In this document: positions 1 to 9,072 of the stretch, in pieces
Layout of the letters: every line of letters begins with the position of its first letter
Numbering within the stretch: position 1 is the stretch's first letter
Source: Ensifer sp. MPMI2T
GTDB taxonomy: Bacteria; Pseudomonadota; Alphaproteobacteria; Rhizobiales; Rhizobiaceae
Reading direction: 5' to 3'
Assembly: GCF_004827385.1 (NCBI RefSeq)
Contig: NZ_SRXN01000013.1
Span: 62,001 to 126,000 of the forward strand
DNA: 64,000 nucleotides
The notes under the pieces: generated by a model
Seen by the model: only the letters and a program-made list of their open reading frames with translations
Told to the model about the DNA's origin: nothing
Database searches by the model: none
Position numbers and translations under genes: made by a program

Positions 1-1
1 T

Positions 2-112
2 TCACAGATGCTTGCAGCTCCGTCCGACACAGAGGGCTTGGCGATGATGGGGATCGGCGGCGGCATGGGCGCGGTCGCTCACTTCCGCAGCCTTCGGCCC
101 AATCACGCAAGA
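2..112 (+). CDS. Possible 3' end of a gene cut by the window edge
   Basis: One plus-strand frame is open from the left edge to a TAG at 110-112 and encodes about 36 residues with a glycine-rich stretch (GIGGGMG) near the end. Thiolases carry a similar Gly-rich motif close to their C-terminus, but this is too little to assign a family. The stop lies about 10 bp inside the 3' end of the convergent thioesterase gene. It could also be a chance open frame in GC-rich DNA; sequence to the left would decide. Confidence 0.3.
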
Positions 113-504
113 TAGGTGGTCAGCCACTCGCGTGTGGCGACAGGCAGCGGTACCGGGGCATGGCGACCGGGATCGACCGCCACCCAGACAATCTCGACCT
201 CGGCGACAAGCTGGCCGCCAGCCTCCACGCGCACCGCAAAGCTCACCGAACTACCGCCGATCTTCGCGACGTTGACGATGAAACGGGCCGGCTCGTCGTA
301 GCGCAGACCGCGATGGAAGACGCAGGCCGATCGGCGCACGAGATAGGCCGGCTCGTTCCTGACCGTCGGCCGATGGCGCCAGAGGCCAGACAAGGCAGCC
401 TCGGCATGGGCGTAGTAGGCCGCATTGTGCATGTGGCCGTGCATGTCTATATCGCGAAACGGAATCCGGATTTCCGTGACGTTTTCCCGTTGCGTGCCGT
501 CCAT
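103..504 (-). CDS. Acyl-CoA thioesterase, 4HBT/YbgC-FadM-like hotdog protein
   Basis: A 133-residue protein of normal length for a single-hotdog thioesterase. Residues 12-30 carry the family pattern R-x-x-D-x-x-x-H-x-x-N (FRDIDMHGHMHNAAY), where the Asp and the following helix form the active site of 4-hydroxybenzoyl-CoA-type thioesterases. It is expected to hydrolyse an acyl-CoA in the cytoplasm; the acyl group cannot be told from sequence. The ATG at 504 leaves about ten residues before the conserved strand, as usual. Its start codon is only 14 bp from the start of the divergent oxidoreductase, so the two leaders must overlap the neighbouring coding sequence. Confidence 0.85.
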   Translation of the reverse strand: MDGTQRENVTEIRIPFRDIDMHGHMHNAAYYAHAEAALSGLWRHRPTVRNEPAYLVRRSACVFHRGLRYDEPARFIVNVAKIGGSSVSFAVRVEAGGQLVAEVEIVWVAVDPGRHAPVPLPVATREWLTTYLA

Positions 505-518
505 GCGAGGCCCTCACG

Positions 519-1487
519 ATGCGCTCTTCTCTGGTTAGACAGTTTGGCGACCCCGGACAAGTGATCGATCTCGTCGATATCGATCGCGCCACGCCGGGGG
601 CAGGAGAAGTCGAGATCGCCATCTCGCTTTCGGCCATCAATCCATCGGACCTGATCCCCGTCACGGGCGCCTACAGCGTGCGTACGGCGCTGCCCTTCGT
701 TCCTGGGTTCGAGGGCGTCGGCGTGGTCACCCGGATCGGGCCGGGCGTCAGGGATCTGAAGCCCGGAGATCGCGTCGTTCCGATCGGCGCGAGCGGGCTG
801 TGGCAGCAGTTTCTCGTCCGCCCGGCCGAATGGTGTTTTTCCGTTCCGGACGACATCGACGACACACCGGCCGCCACGAGTTACGTCAACCCGCTGACGG
901 CTCTAAGGCTCGTCGAGCAGTTGCGAGAGCATTTCGGGTCGCTCAAAGGCCGCAGCGTCGGCGTGACCGCGGCCGGCTCCGCTATCGGCGGCATGCTCCT
1001 GCGTCTGCTTGATCTGGAGGATGTGGAAACGACCGCCATCGTTCGAAGCGAAAAGACCGTGAGCCGCCTTGCCGATGCGGACCGGATCATTGTCGCTGAC
1101 GGTGCTGACCTCCCGCCACGGCTCGCTTTCGACGCCGTGCTCGATGCCGTCGGCGGGACCTTGGCGGGCGGGTTGATTACGCGCTCCGTTCAATCCGGCG
1201 GGATCTTCATCCAGTACGGCGCCTTGAGCGGCGTGCCGGTGCCGCAGGCGGCAATCAGCGGCTGGCCAGACGTGCGTTTCGCCTTCCTTTGGCTTAGGAA
1301 CTGGGTGCATTCGGCCGGCCGCGATGCGCTGGAAGCCGCCTTCGAGCGAAGCTTTGCAGGTCTGCGCGACGGATTGTTTACAAGTCCGATCGCAGCCACC
1401 TATCCGTTGAGCCGTCTCGCCGAAGCCCTTGCGCATCAAGCGGACCCGCGCCGCGACGGCAAGATCCTGCTCGATCCGCGCTGTTGA
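519..1487 (+). CDS. Zinc-independent MDR-family reductase (quinone oxidoreductase / 2-enoyl reductase type)
   Basis: A 322-residue medium-chain dehydrogenase/reductase. The N-terminal GroES-like domain holds the pattern SAINPSDLIPVTGAY and the loop FVPGFEGVGVV (about residues 40-75). The C-terminal Rossmann domain has a glycine-rich NADP-binding turn around residues 150-165 (TAAGSAIGGM). I see no Cys-rich structural-zinc lobe, which points to the quinone-reductase/mitochondrial enoyl-reductase branch rather than to zinc alcohol dehydrogenases. Substrate unknown. It lies divergently from a thioesterase, and with that neighbour could act on acyl thioesters, but this is inference. Confidence 0.85.
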   Translation: MRSSLVRQFGDPGQVIDLVDIDRATPGAGEVEIAISLSAINPSDLIPVTGAYSVRTALPFVPGFEGVGVVTRIGPGVRDLKPGDRVVPIGASGLWQQFLVRPAEWCFSVPDDIDDTPAATSYVNPLTALRLVEQLREHFGSLKGRSVGVTAAGSAIGGMLLRLLDLEDVETTAIVRSEKTVSRLADADRIIVADGADLPPRLAFDAVLDAVGGTLAGGLITRSVQSGGIFIQYGALSGVPVPQAAISGWPDVRFAFLWLRNWVHSAGRDALEAAFERSFAGLRDGLFTSPIAATYPLSRLAEALAHQADPRRDGKILLDPRC

Positions 1488-1549
1488 AAATCGCCACTTT
1501 CACCGCCTGCACCATGGACCTCTGGCAGTCCGCGCACTAGTTTTCCGCC

Positions 1550-2479
1550 ATGGCTACGTTCCTCTACGAAAATCCGGTCTTCCTGGAGCATAAGGTTCCC
1601 GAGGGGCATCCCGAGCGGCCAGACCGGCTGAGGGCGCTGAACCTGGCGCTGGAACATCCGAATTTTGCCGAGCTCAAACGGATCAGGGCGCCAAGGGGAA
1701 GCGAGGATCTGGTTCTGCTCGCCCATCCGGAAGAACACCTGAGGTCGATCGTCCGGGAGATTCCGGACGAAGACATAAACCAGTTCGAGGCGGATACCTG
1801 TGCCAGCCCGCAGAGCCTTGTTGCGGCGCTGACGGCTATCGGCGGCGCCGTCGCGGCGGTGGACGCCGTCTTCGCCGGAAAAGCAAACAACGCCTTCGTC
1901 GCCGCACGCCCACCGGGACACCACGCCGAAAAGATGAAGGCGATGGGTTTCTGTTTCTTCAATACGATTGCGATCGCCGCGCGCCATGCACAAAAAGCGC
2001 ACGGGGCCGAGCGCGTCGCGATCGTCGACTGGGACGTCCACCACGGCAATGGCACGCAGGACATTTTCTGGGACGACCCGTCAGTGCTCTTCTGCTCAAC
2101 CCATCAGATGCCGCTCTATCCCGGCACCGGCGCCAAGGACGAGACGGGTGTCGATGGTAACATCGTCAATGCCCCACTCTCGCCGAACAGCGGCAGCGAG
2201 CATTTCCGCGACGCTTTCCGCACGCGGGTGCTCAGCGCACTCGATGATTTCCGTCCCGACTTCGTCCTGATCTCCGCCGGCTTCGATGCCCATCACCGCG
2301 ATCCGCTGGCGCAGATCAACCTCGTGGCAGAGGATTTCGACTGGGCAACGGGCCGCCTCATGGAAGTTGCCGGCAGGACTGCGGCCAACCGTATCGTCAG
2401 CCTGCTCGAGGGCGGTTATGACTTGCAGGGACTCGCCGAATCGGCCGGCATGCATATTCTGAGATTGATGAGAGGGTAA
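1550..2479 (+). CDS. Histone deacetylase-like (class II) amidohydrolase
   Basis: A 309-residue arginase/deacetylase-fold enzyme. Visible active-site elements are PPGHHA (about residues 122-127), DWDVHHGNGT (zinc Asp and His, about 162-171), SAGFDAH and EGGYD toward the C-terminus, all intact, so a Zn-dependent deacetylase is expected. Bacterial members act on acetylated lysines, acetylpolyamines or other amides; the sequence does not settle which. It is followed by xseB after 3 bp, so the two are probably co-transcribed, although no functional link is known to me. The Asp-His dyad and the length fit class II HDAC-like proteins better than AcuC. Confidence 0.88.
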   Translation: MATFLYENPVFLEHKVPEGHPERPDRLRALNLALEHPNFAELKRIRAPRGSEDLVLLAHPEEHLRSIVREIPDEDINQFEADTCASPQSLVAALTAIGGAVAAVDAVFAGKANNAFVAARPPGHHAEKMKAMGFCFFNTIAIAARHAQKAHGAERVAIVDWDVHHGNGTQDIFWDDPSVLFCSTHQMPLYPGTGAKDETGVDGNIVNAPLSPNSGSEHFRDAFRTRVLSALDDFRPDFVLISAGFDAHHRDPLAQINLVAEDFDWATGRLMEVAGRTAANRIVSLLEGGYDLQGLAESAGMHILRLMRG

Positions 2480-2482
2480 TTG

Positions 2483-2737
2483 ATGACCACCACCACGCAA
2501 CAGGACGTTTCCGCCCTCTCCTTCGAGCAGGCCGTCGAAGAATTGGAGCGCATCGTCTCGGCGCTTGAACGCGGCGACGTCGCGCTCGACAAGTCGATCG
2601 AGATCTACGAGCGCGGCGAGGCGCTGAAGAAGCATTGCGAGATGCTTCTGAAGGCCGCCGAGGACCGCATCGAAAAGATCCGGCTCGACCGCGCCGGCAA
2701 GCCGCAGGGCGTGGAACCGCTCGACGCAGATCAGTGA
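2483..2737 (+). CDS. xseB: Exodeoxyribonuclease VII small subunit
   Basis: An 84-residue small helical protein with the XseB signature: [20 protein letters not shown] near the N-terminus, then [19 protein letters not shown]. It partners with XseA in a complex that degrades single-stranded DNA; xseA is not in the window. A TTG directly after the upstream stop could start translation one codon earlier, but ATG at 2483 is the natural start. The 3-bp gap to the deacetylase-like gene suggests coupling. Confidence 0.95.
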   Translation: MTTTTQQDVSALSFEQAVEELERIVSALERGDVALDKSIEIYERGEALKKHCEMLLKAAEDRIEKIRLDRAGKPQGVEPLDADQ

Positions 2738-2763
2738 GTTAGCGCTGGGTGTGCCGAGTTTCG

Positions 2764-2929
2764 CCCCTCATCCGGCGTGCCGGCCACCTTCTCCCCGCAG
2801 GCGGGGCGAAGGGGACGAGCTGCGCCCGCTCATTCCTTCCGATAGGTAAGCTAGCGGGATCCGCGAAGGGCTGGCGGAACACTCCCAGTCCCCTCGCCCC
2901 GCTTGCGTGGAGAGGGCTAGGGTGAGGGG
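2764..2929. repeat. RIME-like palindromic intergenic element
   Basis: A 166-bp element with terminal arms beginning cccctca and ending tgagggg, and an internal GC hairpin (ctccccgcaggcgggg). This matches the pattern of Rhizobium-specific intergenic mosaic elements. It fills the gap between xseB and the pirin gene. Any open frame running through it into the pirin gene is not coding. Confidence 0.75.
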
Positions 2930-3080
2930 CCAAACTCGCGTTCGGTGTTTTTCCGTCTATGCGAATGACCGCGATCGTTTGACGCGGAACGAGAAACGCA
3001 GCGTCTTCCGACGCCCGCTACCGGACCGAGGCGAATGGCGCTACTCTCCTCGCGAGGAAGCACACCACGGAGTGATTGCC

Positions 3081-4004
3081 ATGTCGTTTTTTCCTGGTCC
3101 CGATCCGCTCGCCGGCGACAAGCCGGCCTGCGACGCCATCGAACATCTCATCATTCCGCGCACCAGTGACATAGGCGGCCTCGAGGTTCGCCGGGCGCTG
3201 CCGACCGCAAGGCGCCGCCTCGTCGGTCCCTTCATTTTCTTCGATCGGATGGGGCCGGCGCTGCTTCGGGCCGGCCAGGCGATCGACGTTCGCCCGCATC
3301 CGCATATCGGCCTTTCGACAGTCACCTATCTCTTCGACGGAGAGATCAAGCACCGGGACAGCCTGGGCACCGAAATGGTGATCCGCCCCGGGGACGTGAA
3401 CCTGATGACCGCCGGACGCGGCATCGTGCATTCCGAACGCTCGCCGGAAAACCAGCGCAACCACGAACGTTCACTGTCGGGCCTGCAAACCTGGCTGGCA
3501 CTCCCTGACCACAAGGAAGAAATCGACCCGCTCTTCGATCACACGGAAAAGCATATGCTGCCGGTTCTTTCCGATGGCGGCGTTCAGGCGCGCGTTGTCA
3601 TCGGCGGCTTCGAGGGCGCAACCTCGCCGGTCTCCGCCTTTAGCGATACGATTTACGTCGACCTGATGATCGAACCGGGCAAGAGCGCGCCCTTTGCCGC
3701 CAATTGGGAAGAGCGGGCGCTCTACATCCTTTCCGGTGAAGCGATCATCGCCGGCGATCATTTTGCCGACAACCAGCTGCTCGTCTTCCGCCCCGGTGAC
3801 GAAATCACCGTGACTGCCGGCCCCGCTGGCTGTCACATCATGCTGTTCGGCGGCGCCCCTCTCGGTTCGCCGCGCCACATCTGGTGGAACTTCGTTTCCT
3901 CGTCCAAGGAACGGATCGACAAAGCCAAGGAAGAATGGCGGACCGGGCGCTTCGATATCGTACCGGGGGACGAGGAAGAGTTCATACCTTTGCCCGAAAG
4001 CTAA
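3081..4004 (+). CDS. Pirin family bicupin protein
   Basis: A 307-residue bicupin. The N-terminal cupin contains VGPFIFFDRMGP, then RPHPHIGLSTVTYLFDGE with the metal-binding His pair, and TAGRGIVHSER; the C-terminal cupin follows. Pirins bind iron; some bacterial members are quercetin dioxygenases and others bind metabolic enzymes. I chose ATG 3081 because family similarity begins there; the open frame extends upstream only through the RIME-like repeat. It stands alone in front of dxs. The true activity is unknown. Confidence 0.9.
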   Translation: MSFFPGPDPLAGDKPACDAIEHLIIPRTSDIGGLEVRRALPTARRRLVGPFIFFDRMGPALLRAGQAIDVRPHPHIGLSTVTYLFDGEIKHRDSLGTEMVIRPGDVNLMTAGRGIVHSERSPENQRNHERSLSGLQTWLALPDHKEEIDPLFDHTEKHMLPVLSDGGVQARVVIGGFEGATSPVSAFSDTIYVDLMIEPGKSAPFAANWEERALYILSGEAIIAGDHFADNQLLVFRPGDEITVTAGPAGCHIMLFGGAPLGSPRHIWWNFVSSSKERIDKAKEEWRTGRFDIVPGDEEEFIPLPES

Positions 4005-4138
4005 ATTTCGTTAAGCTCTTGGTTGAAGTCGCAGGAAAGCCTAATTTTGCATTCAACGGCGATAGCGTCTAAAGAGCCGTTCCGACGAACACCATCAACA
4101 GTTCGCGCGCCTTCCTCGGCGCGCATGAGGCATGCAGC

Positions 4139-6076
4139 GTGACACAACTGCCAACCAATCCTATGCCGGCGACGCCCTTGCTTGATCAGGTTAAGTTCCC
4201 CGACGATCTCAAGAAGATCGACGACAGGGATCTGCCCCAGCTCGCAAGCGAGTTGCGCGCGGAAATGATCGATGCAGTGTCGCGCACCGGCGGCCATCTC
4301 GGCGCTGGCCTCGGCGTCGTCGAACTGACGATCGCGATTCACAAGATTTTCGACACGCCGCATGACCGGTTGATCTTCGACGTCGGCCACCAGTGCTATC
4401 CGCACAAGATCCTGACGGGGCGGCGTGACCGCATCCGCACCCTGCGCCAGGAAGGCGGCCTTTCCGGCTTCACACGGCGCGCCGAAAGCGAATACGACCC
4501 CTTCGGCGCAGCGCATTCCTCGACTTCGATCTCCGCCGGCCTCGGAATGGCGGTTGCCGCCGATCTCGACGGCAAGACCCGCAACGTGATCGCCGTAATC
4601 GGTGATGGCGCGCTCTCGGCCGGCATGGCCTATGAAGCACTGAACAACGCCGGGGCGCTCGATGCACGCCTCATCGTCATCCTCAACGACAATGACATGT
4701 CGATCGCGCCACCTACGGGCGCGATGAGCGCCTATCTCGCGCGGCTTGCTTCGGGCCGCACCTATATGGGCATCCGCGAGGTCGGGAAGAAGCTGACGGC
4801 CTATCTCGGCAAATCTGTCGACCGAGCGATCACCCGCGCTGTCGAGCATGCGCGCGGCTACGTTACCGGCGGCACACTCTTCGAGGAAATGGGCTTCTAC
4901 CATATCGGCCCGATCGACGGCCATTCGTTCGACCATCTGCTGCCGGTCCTGCGCAATGTCCGCGATAACGCCAAGGGGCCGGTGCTAATCCACGTGGTGA
5001 CGCAGAAGGGCAAGGGCTATCCGCCAGCGGAAGCGGCCGCCGACAAGTACCACGGCGTCAACAAGTTCGACGTGATCACGGGTACCCAGGCAAAGGCGAA
5101 GCCGAATGCGCCGGCCTATACCTCGGTGTTCGCGGAAGCGCTCGTTCAGGAAGCGAGCCTTGACGACAAGATCGTCGCCATCACCGCCGCAATGCCGTCC
5201 GGCACTGGACTCGACAGGTTTGCGTCCGTCCACCCGTCGCGCTGCTTCGATGTCGGCATCGCTGAGCAGCACGCAGTGACCTTCGCGGCGGGGCTTGCGG
5301 CCGAAGGCTACAAGCCCTTCGCAGCGCTCTATTCCACTTTCCTGCAGCGCGCCTACGACCAGGTCGTCCATGACGTGGCGATCCAGGGCCTGCCTGTCCG
5401 CTTCCCGATCGATCGCGCCGGCTTCGTCGGCGCCGACGGGCCGACGCATGCCGGGTCCTTCGATACGACCTATCTCGCCACGCTGCCCGGCTTCGTTGTG
5501 ATGGCGGCTGCCGACGAGGCGGAACTGAAACATATGGTGCGCACCGCGGCCGCTTACGACGACGGGCCGATTTCCTTCCGCTATCCGCGCGGCGAAGGCG
5601 TCGGCGTCGAACTGCCGGAGCGCGGCGAGATTCTTCCGATCGGCAAGGGCCGTGTCATCAAGGAGGGCTCCAAGGTCGCGCTGCTTTCATTCGGCACACG
5701 ACTTGCGGACTGTCTGATGGCGGCGGAGGATCTGGATGCTGCCGGCCTCTCGACGACGGTTGCCGACGCACGCTTTGCGAAGCCTCTCGACCTCAATCTC
5801 ATCCGCCAGCTTGCACGCCACCATGAAGTGTTGATCACCGTCGAAGAAGGCGCCGTCGGCGGCTTTGGAAGCCACGTGCTGCAGTTCCTTGCGATGGACG
5901 GCCTGCTCGATGGCGGGCTCAAGGTGCGGCCGATGGTGATGCCGGATATCTGGATGGAGCAGGCCAAACCCGAGGCCATGTATGCCGCGGCCGGGCTCGA
6001 CCGGGCCGGTATCGTCTCGACTGTCTTTAAGGCGCTCAGCCAGAAGCACGCGGTCGGCCTCGGGGCGGCCGGCTGA
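4139..6076 (+). CDS. dxs: 1-deoxy-D-xylulose-5-phosphate synthase
   Basis: A 645-residue enzyme of the usual length. It condenses pyruvate and glyceraldehyde 3-phosphate with thiamine diphosphate, the first step of the MEP isoprenoid pathway. The thiamine-diphosphate motif [18 protein letters not shown] is near residue 155, the catalytic glutamate lies in [14 protein letters not shown] near residue 373, and [15 protein letters not shown] follows. Translation probably starts at GTG 4139; an in-frame ATG lies eight codons later. An intrinsic terminator follows at 6098. It supplies precursors for ispE, ispB and ubiA, which are elsewhere in the window. Confidence 0.97.
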   Translation: MTQLPTNPMPATPLLDQVKFPDDLKKIDDRDLPQLASELRAEMIDAVSRTGGHLGAGLGVVELTIAIHKIFDTPHDRLIFDVGHQCYPHKILTGRRDRIRTLRQEGGLSGFTRRAESEYDPFGAAHSSTSISAGLGMAVAADLDGKTRNVIAVIGDGALSAGMAYEALNNAGALDARLIVILNDNDMSIAPPTGAMSAYLARLASGRTYMGIREVGKKLTAYLGKSVDRAITRAVEHARGYVTGGTLFEEMGFYHIGPIDGHSFDHLLPVLRNVRDNAKGPVLIHVVTQKGKGYPPAEAAADKYHGVNKFDVITGTQAKAKPNAPAYTSVFAEALVQEASLDDKIVAITAAMPSGTGLDRFASVHPSRCFDVGIAEQHAVTFAAGLAAEGYKPFAALYSTFLQRAYDQVVHDVAIQGLPVRFPIDRAGFVGADGPTHAGSFDTTYLATLPGFVVMAAADEAELKHMVRTAAAYDDGPISFRYPRGEGVGVELPERGEILPIGKGRVIKEGSKVALLSFGTRLADCLMAAEDLDAAGLSTTVADARFAKPLDLNLIRQLARHHEVLITVEEGAVGGFGSHVLQFLAMDGLLDGGLKVRPMVMPDIWMEQAKPEAMYAAAGLDRAGIVSTVFKALSQKHAVGLGAAG

Positions 6077-6097
6077 GGCATTTGCGCTGTTAAGTAG

Positions 6098-6127
6098 AAG
6101 CCCGGTCGATGCGGCCGGGCTTTTTTG
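6098..6127 (+). terminator. Rho-independent terminator of dxs
   Basis: Eight-base arms aagcccgg and ccgggctt with a nine-base loop, followed by a run of T. It sits 22 bp after the dxs stop, in the gap to the convergent chemoreceptor gene. Confidence 0.85.
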
Positions 6128-6149
6128 TTTCTACAAGGTAACGCACCAA

Positions 6150-8072
6150 TCAGAATTCGGTCCAATCCTGGCTCTGCGCCACGGCCGCAGAGCCGAAGGA
6201 TCGTGCCAATTTCTGACCAAGTTGCCGAGCGGGGGACGCAACGGGCTTCGCTGCCGGCGAAGCAACCGCCACGGCCACCTGGCGGCGATCGCCGAGCTTG
6301 AACTGCGCGATGAGGCCGTCCAGAGCCGTCGCCTCACGCGCGAGGTTGTGGCTGGCGGCGGTCGATTGCTCGACCATCGCCGCATTCTGCTGCGTGCCCT
6401 GATCCATGGCGTTGACCGCCGTGTTGATCTCCTGCAGTCCGGTCGATTGTTCGCGTGCGGCGGTGACGATTGCGCTCACGTGCTGGTTGATCTCACGCAC
6501 CTCTTGGACGATCGCTTCAAGGGCCTCCCCCGTCTCGCCGACGAGTGCGACACCGGCGCGTACCTGTTCGCCGGAGGTCATGATGAGCGCCTTGATTTCC
6601 TTGGCAGCATTCGCCGAGCGCTGCGCAAGCTCGCGAACCTCCTGCGCGACGACGGCAAAACCCTTGCCCGCCTCGCCGGCGCGGGCGGCCTCGACGCCTG
6701 CATTGAGCGCAAGCAGGTTGGTCTGGAACGCAATGTCGTCGATGACGCCGATGATGTTCGAGATTTCGCCCGACGACTTTTCGATCTCATGCATGGCGCT
6801 GACGGCACGGCGAACGACCTCGCCGGACTTTTCGGCTCCTTGCCGCGTACGCTCGACGAGGATCCCGGCATCTTCGGCGCGTTTGGTCGAATCGCTCACC
6901 GTCGTCGTGATTTCTTCGAGCGCCGCCGCCGTTTCCTCGACGGAAGCGGCCTGCTGTTCGGTGCGTCTTGCGAGATCGCTTGCGGCTTCGCGGATTTCAG
7001 CGGCGCCGGCGTTGATGGCGCTTGCATTCTCGCCGACGGCGCGGAGCGTCGCCTGAAGCTTTTCCAGCGATTGGTTGAAATCCATGCGCAGGGGGTCGAG
7101 GCGTTCGGCGAAAGGCACCTCGATACGGTGGGCGATATTGCCTTCCGCAAGGGCGGCGAGCCCGCTGCCGAGCGCTTCCATCGCGGAGCGGATCTCGGCC
7201 GCCTCACGCGCCCTGTCTGCATCCGTCCGGCCCCGTTCGGCTTCCGCCTCGTTCCTTATCCTTTCGGCTTCACCGGAAAGCCTGAGCTTTTCGACCGCCG
7301 CTTCGCGGAAGACCAGCACCGCACGTGCCATCTGTCCGACCTCGTCCTTTCGGTCGAGGGCCGGCACCTCGATGTCTTGACTGCCGGCGGCGAGGCGGCC
7401 CATCGCCCCTGTCATGCCGACGATCGGGCGCACGATCACGCGCGAAAGCACCCAAGCCATCAGGACCGCCGCCACGGTCGCGGCGACGGCACCCAAACCG
7501 AGTGCCGAAAGCAGGACCGCAGTGGCATTCGCCTGCAGAGCTTCCTGCTCGGCCGACCAATCGCGCGCCTGCTCTTTGATCTTGGCGGCCGCCTCACGGA
7601 ACGCGTCGAGTTGGCCCTTGGTGGCGTTGCGGCCGATCTCGACGACTTCGAGGATCGGCATTTCCGTCGTCCGGCGTGCCTCAAGCTGCGGCTTGGCGAG
7701 TTCGTTGTAATAGACGTCTGCGGCCTTCTGCATATTGTCGATAAGGGTCAAAAGCTGCGCCTCGTCCGAGGCCGCCTCGCGAGCAGCGGCGATGCTTTTC
7801 TCCATCCGCTCGCGATTTGCGAAGACATCATTGTAAGTACTGTCGCTGCGAAAGAGCAGGAAGCCGCGGAGATTGACCGCCTGCTCCAGCATCGCCTGGG
7901 AAGCCTCGTCGATGAAGGTGACGAGCCGTGCAGACTGGCTCTGTCGGATCGATGCCTGCCTGGTGAGTTCGGCTTTCGAGTAGACGACCGCAGACACGGC
8001 CAGGAAGAGCGCAATCAGCCCCGCAAAGGTCAGGCCGAGTTTGCGGCTGAGGGAAATGTTCTTCAGAGACAT
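6150..8072 (-). CDS. Methyl-accepting chemotaxis protein with CHASE3-like sensor
   Basis: A 640-residue transmembrane chemoreceptor. TM1 spans about residues 11-31 and TM2 about 190-212, bracketing a helical periplasmic domain of about 155 residues that looks CHASE3/four-helix-like. HAMP follows TM2, and the cytoplasmic signalling domain has the conserved hairpin tip around [20 protein letters not shown]. The protein ends in DWTEF, which fits the x-aromatic-x-x-aromatic tether for the methyltransferase CheR. The ligand is unknown. Its signalling domain is nearly the same as that of the receptor at 10.4-12.5 kb, so the two look like paralogues that differ in sensor. The start at ATG 8072 has only a weak ribosome binding site. 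Confidence 0.93.
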   Translation of the reverse strand: MSLKNISLSRKLGLTFAGLIALFLAVSAVVYSKAELTRQASIRQSQSARLVTFIDEASQAMLEQAVNLRGFLLFRSDSTYNDVFANRERMEKSIAAAREAASDEAQLLTLIDNMQKAADVYYNELAKPQLEARRTTEMPILEVVEIGRNATKGQLDAFREAAAKIKEQARDWSAEQEALQANATAVLLSALGLGAVAATVAAVLMAWVLSRVIVRPIVGMTGAMGRLAAGSQDIEVPALDRKDEVGQMARAVLVFREAAVEKLRLSGEAERIRNEAEAERGRTDADRAREAAEIRSAMEALGSGLAALAEGNIAHRIEVPFAERLDPLRMDFNQSLEKLQATLRAVGENASAINAGAAEIREAASDLARRTEQQAASVEETAAALEEITTTVSDSTKRAEDAGILVERTRQGAEKSGEVVRRAVSAMHEIEKSSGEISNIIGVIDDIAFQTNLLALNAGVEAARAGEAGKGFAVVAQEVRELAQRSANAAKEIKALIMTSGEQVRAGVALVGETGEALEAIVQEVREINQHVSAIVTAAREQSTGLQEINTAVNAMDQGTQQNAAMVEQSTAASHNLAREATALDGLIAQFKLGDRRQVAVAVASPAAKPVASPARQLGQKLARSFGSAAVAQSQDWTEF

Positions 8073-8316
8073 GGGAGATAGGATCCTGCTTCAGGAATAC
8101 ACGCGGACGCGCAACCGGTTTCGGTACCGTGGGAGGTCGGCCGGCTCGGATGGCGCCAAGAAACATGGGATATGGCAGAGAAACGGAACCGATCATGGTT
8201 CGTCGGGAGGGCTTTGCCAGCCCGGACGATCGCACCCTTTGATTTAATTTCGCTTAATTCATAGCCTGTCGTCCGCATCTCTTGCATTGCGCCGCGCTAC
8301 GCGCGATGACGGGCCC

Positions 8317-9072
8317 ATGTCCACCGAAACACACATGACGATCCGCCTCGACCAGTTGCTCCTGAACAAGGGGCTGGTCGCCAGCCGCGCCCGCGCGCGC
8401 GATGCGATCCAGCGCGGCACCGTGAAAGTTGATGGCCGCACGGTCACCAAGCCTGCCGCCACATTCGCCGGAGATGTCTCGATCACGATCGATGATCCGG
8501 CGCAGGCCTATGTTTCCCGTGCGGCGCTGAAGCTCGTTGCCGCCCTCGACCATTTCGGCTTCGACCCATCCGGGCAGACCTGCATCGATGTCGGCGCCTC
8601 GACCGGCGGCTTCACCGAGGTACTGCTCACGCGCGGCGCTCACCATGTCGTGGCCCTCGACGTTGGCCATGGGCAGATGCATCCGCGCATTGCTAAAGAT
8701 CCGCGCGTCACCAATATCGAAGGGCTGAACGCCCGGGCGATGACGATCGCGGACGTCGGCGATCATGCAATCACCTTCGTCGTCTCCGACGTCTCCTTCA
8801 TTTCTCTGAAATTGGCGCTCCCGCCCGCGCTCGGCATGGCCGAACCCGGTGCGCACTGCGTTCTGCTCGTCAAGCCGCAATTCGAGGCGGGGCGCGAGGC
8901 GATCAGCAAGGCCGGGCTGCTCAAGGATCCGGAGAGCGCCCCTGCCGTTGCCGGCGAACTCGAGCGCTGGCTAGTGCAGGACATGGGCTGGCGAAGCCTC
9001 GGTCTCATTCCGTCCCCCATCGCCGGTGGCGATGGCAACGCAGAATTCCTCCTTGCCGGTGTGAAGCCATGA
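8317..9072 (+). CDS. tlyA: TlyA-family rRNA (cytidine-2'-O)-methyltransferase
   Basis: A 251-residue protein with an N-terminal S4 RNA-binding domain (MTIRLDQLLLNKGLVASRAR onward, about residues 7-65) and a C-terminal FtsJ/RrmJ-fold methyltransferase. The SAM-binding loop is CIDVGASTGGFTEVLL near residue 95, and KPQFEAG lies near residue 190. TlyA proteins 2'-O-methylate ribosomal RNA, and in mycobacteria this controls capreomycin sensitivity. ATG at 8317 or 8335 could be the start; a TTG further up is less likely. It overlaps the next methyltransferase gene by ATGA, so the two are translationally coupled. Confidence 0.92.
   Translation: MSTETHMTIRLDQLLLNKGLVASRARARDAIQRGTVKVDGRTVTKPAATFAGDVSITIDDPAQAYVSRAALKLVAALDHFGFDPSGQTCIDVGASTGGFTEVLLTRGAHHVVALDVGHGQMHPRIAKDPRVTNIEGLNARAMTIADVGDHAITFVVSDVSFISLKLALPPALGMAEPGAHCVLLVKPQFEAGREAISKAGLLKDPESAPAVAGELERWLVQDMGWRSLGLIPSPIAGGDGNAEFLLAGVKP

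Noticed and set aside
2907-3080. N-terminal extension of the pirin gene
   Set aside because: The extension translates the end of a RIME-like repeat and has no family similarity; ATG 3081 fits the family.
5982-8081. A long plus-strand frame of nearly 700 codons opposite the first chemoreceptor
   Set aside because: It is the GC-driven mirror of the MCP gene; no domain, and the minus-strand protein is unmistakable. The same applies to the long frame opposite the second receptor (10411-12381).
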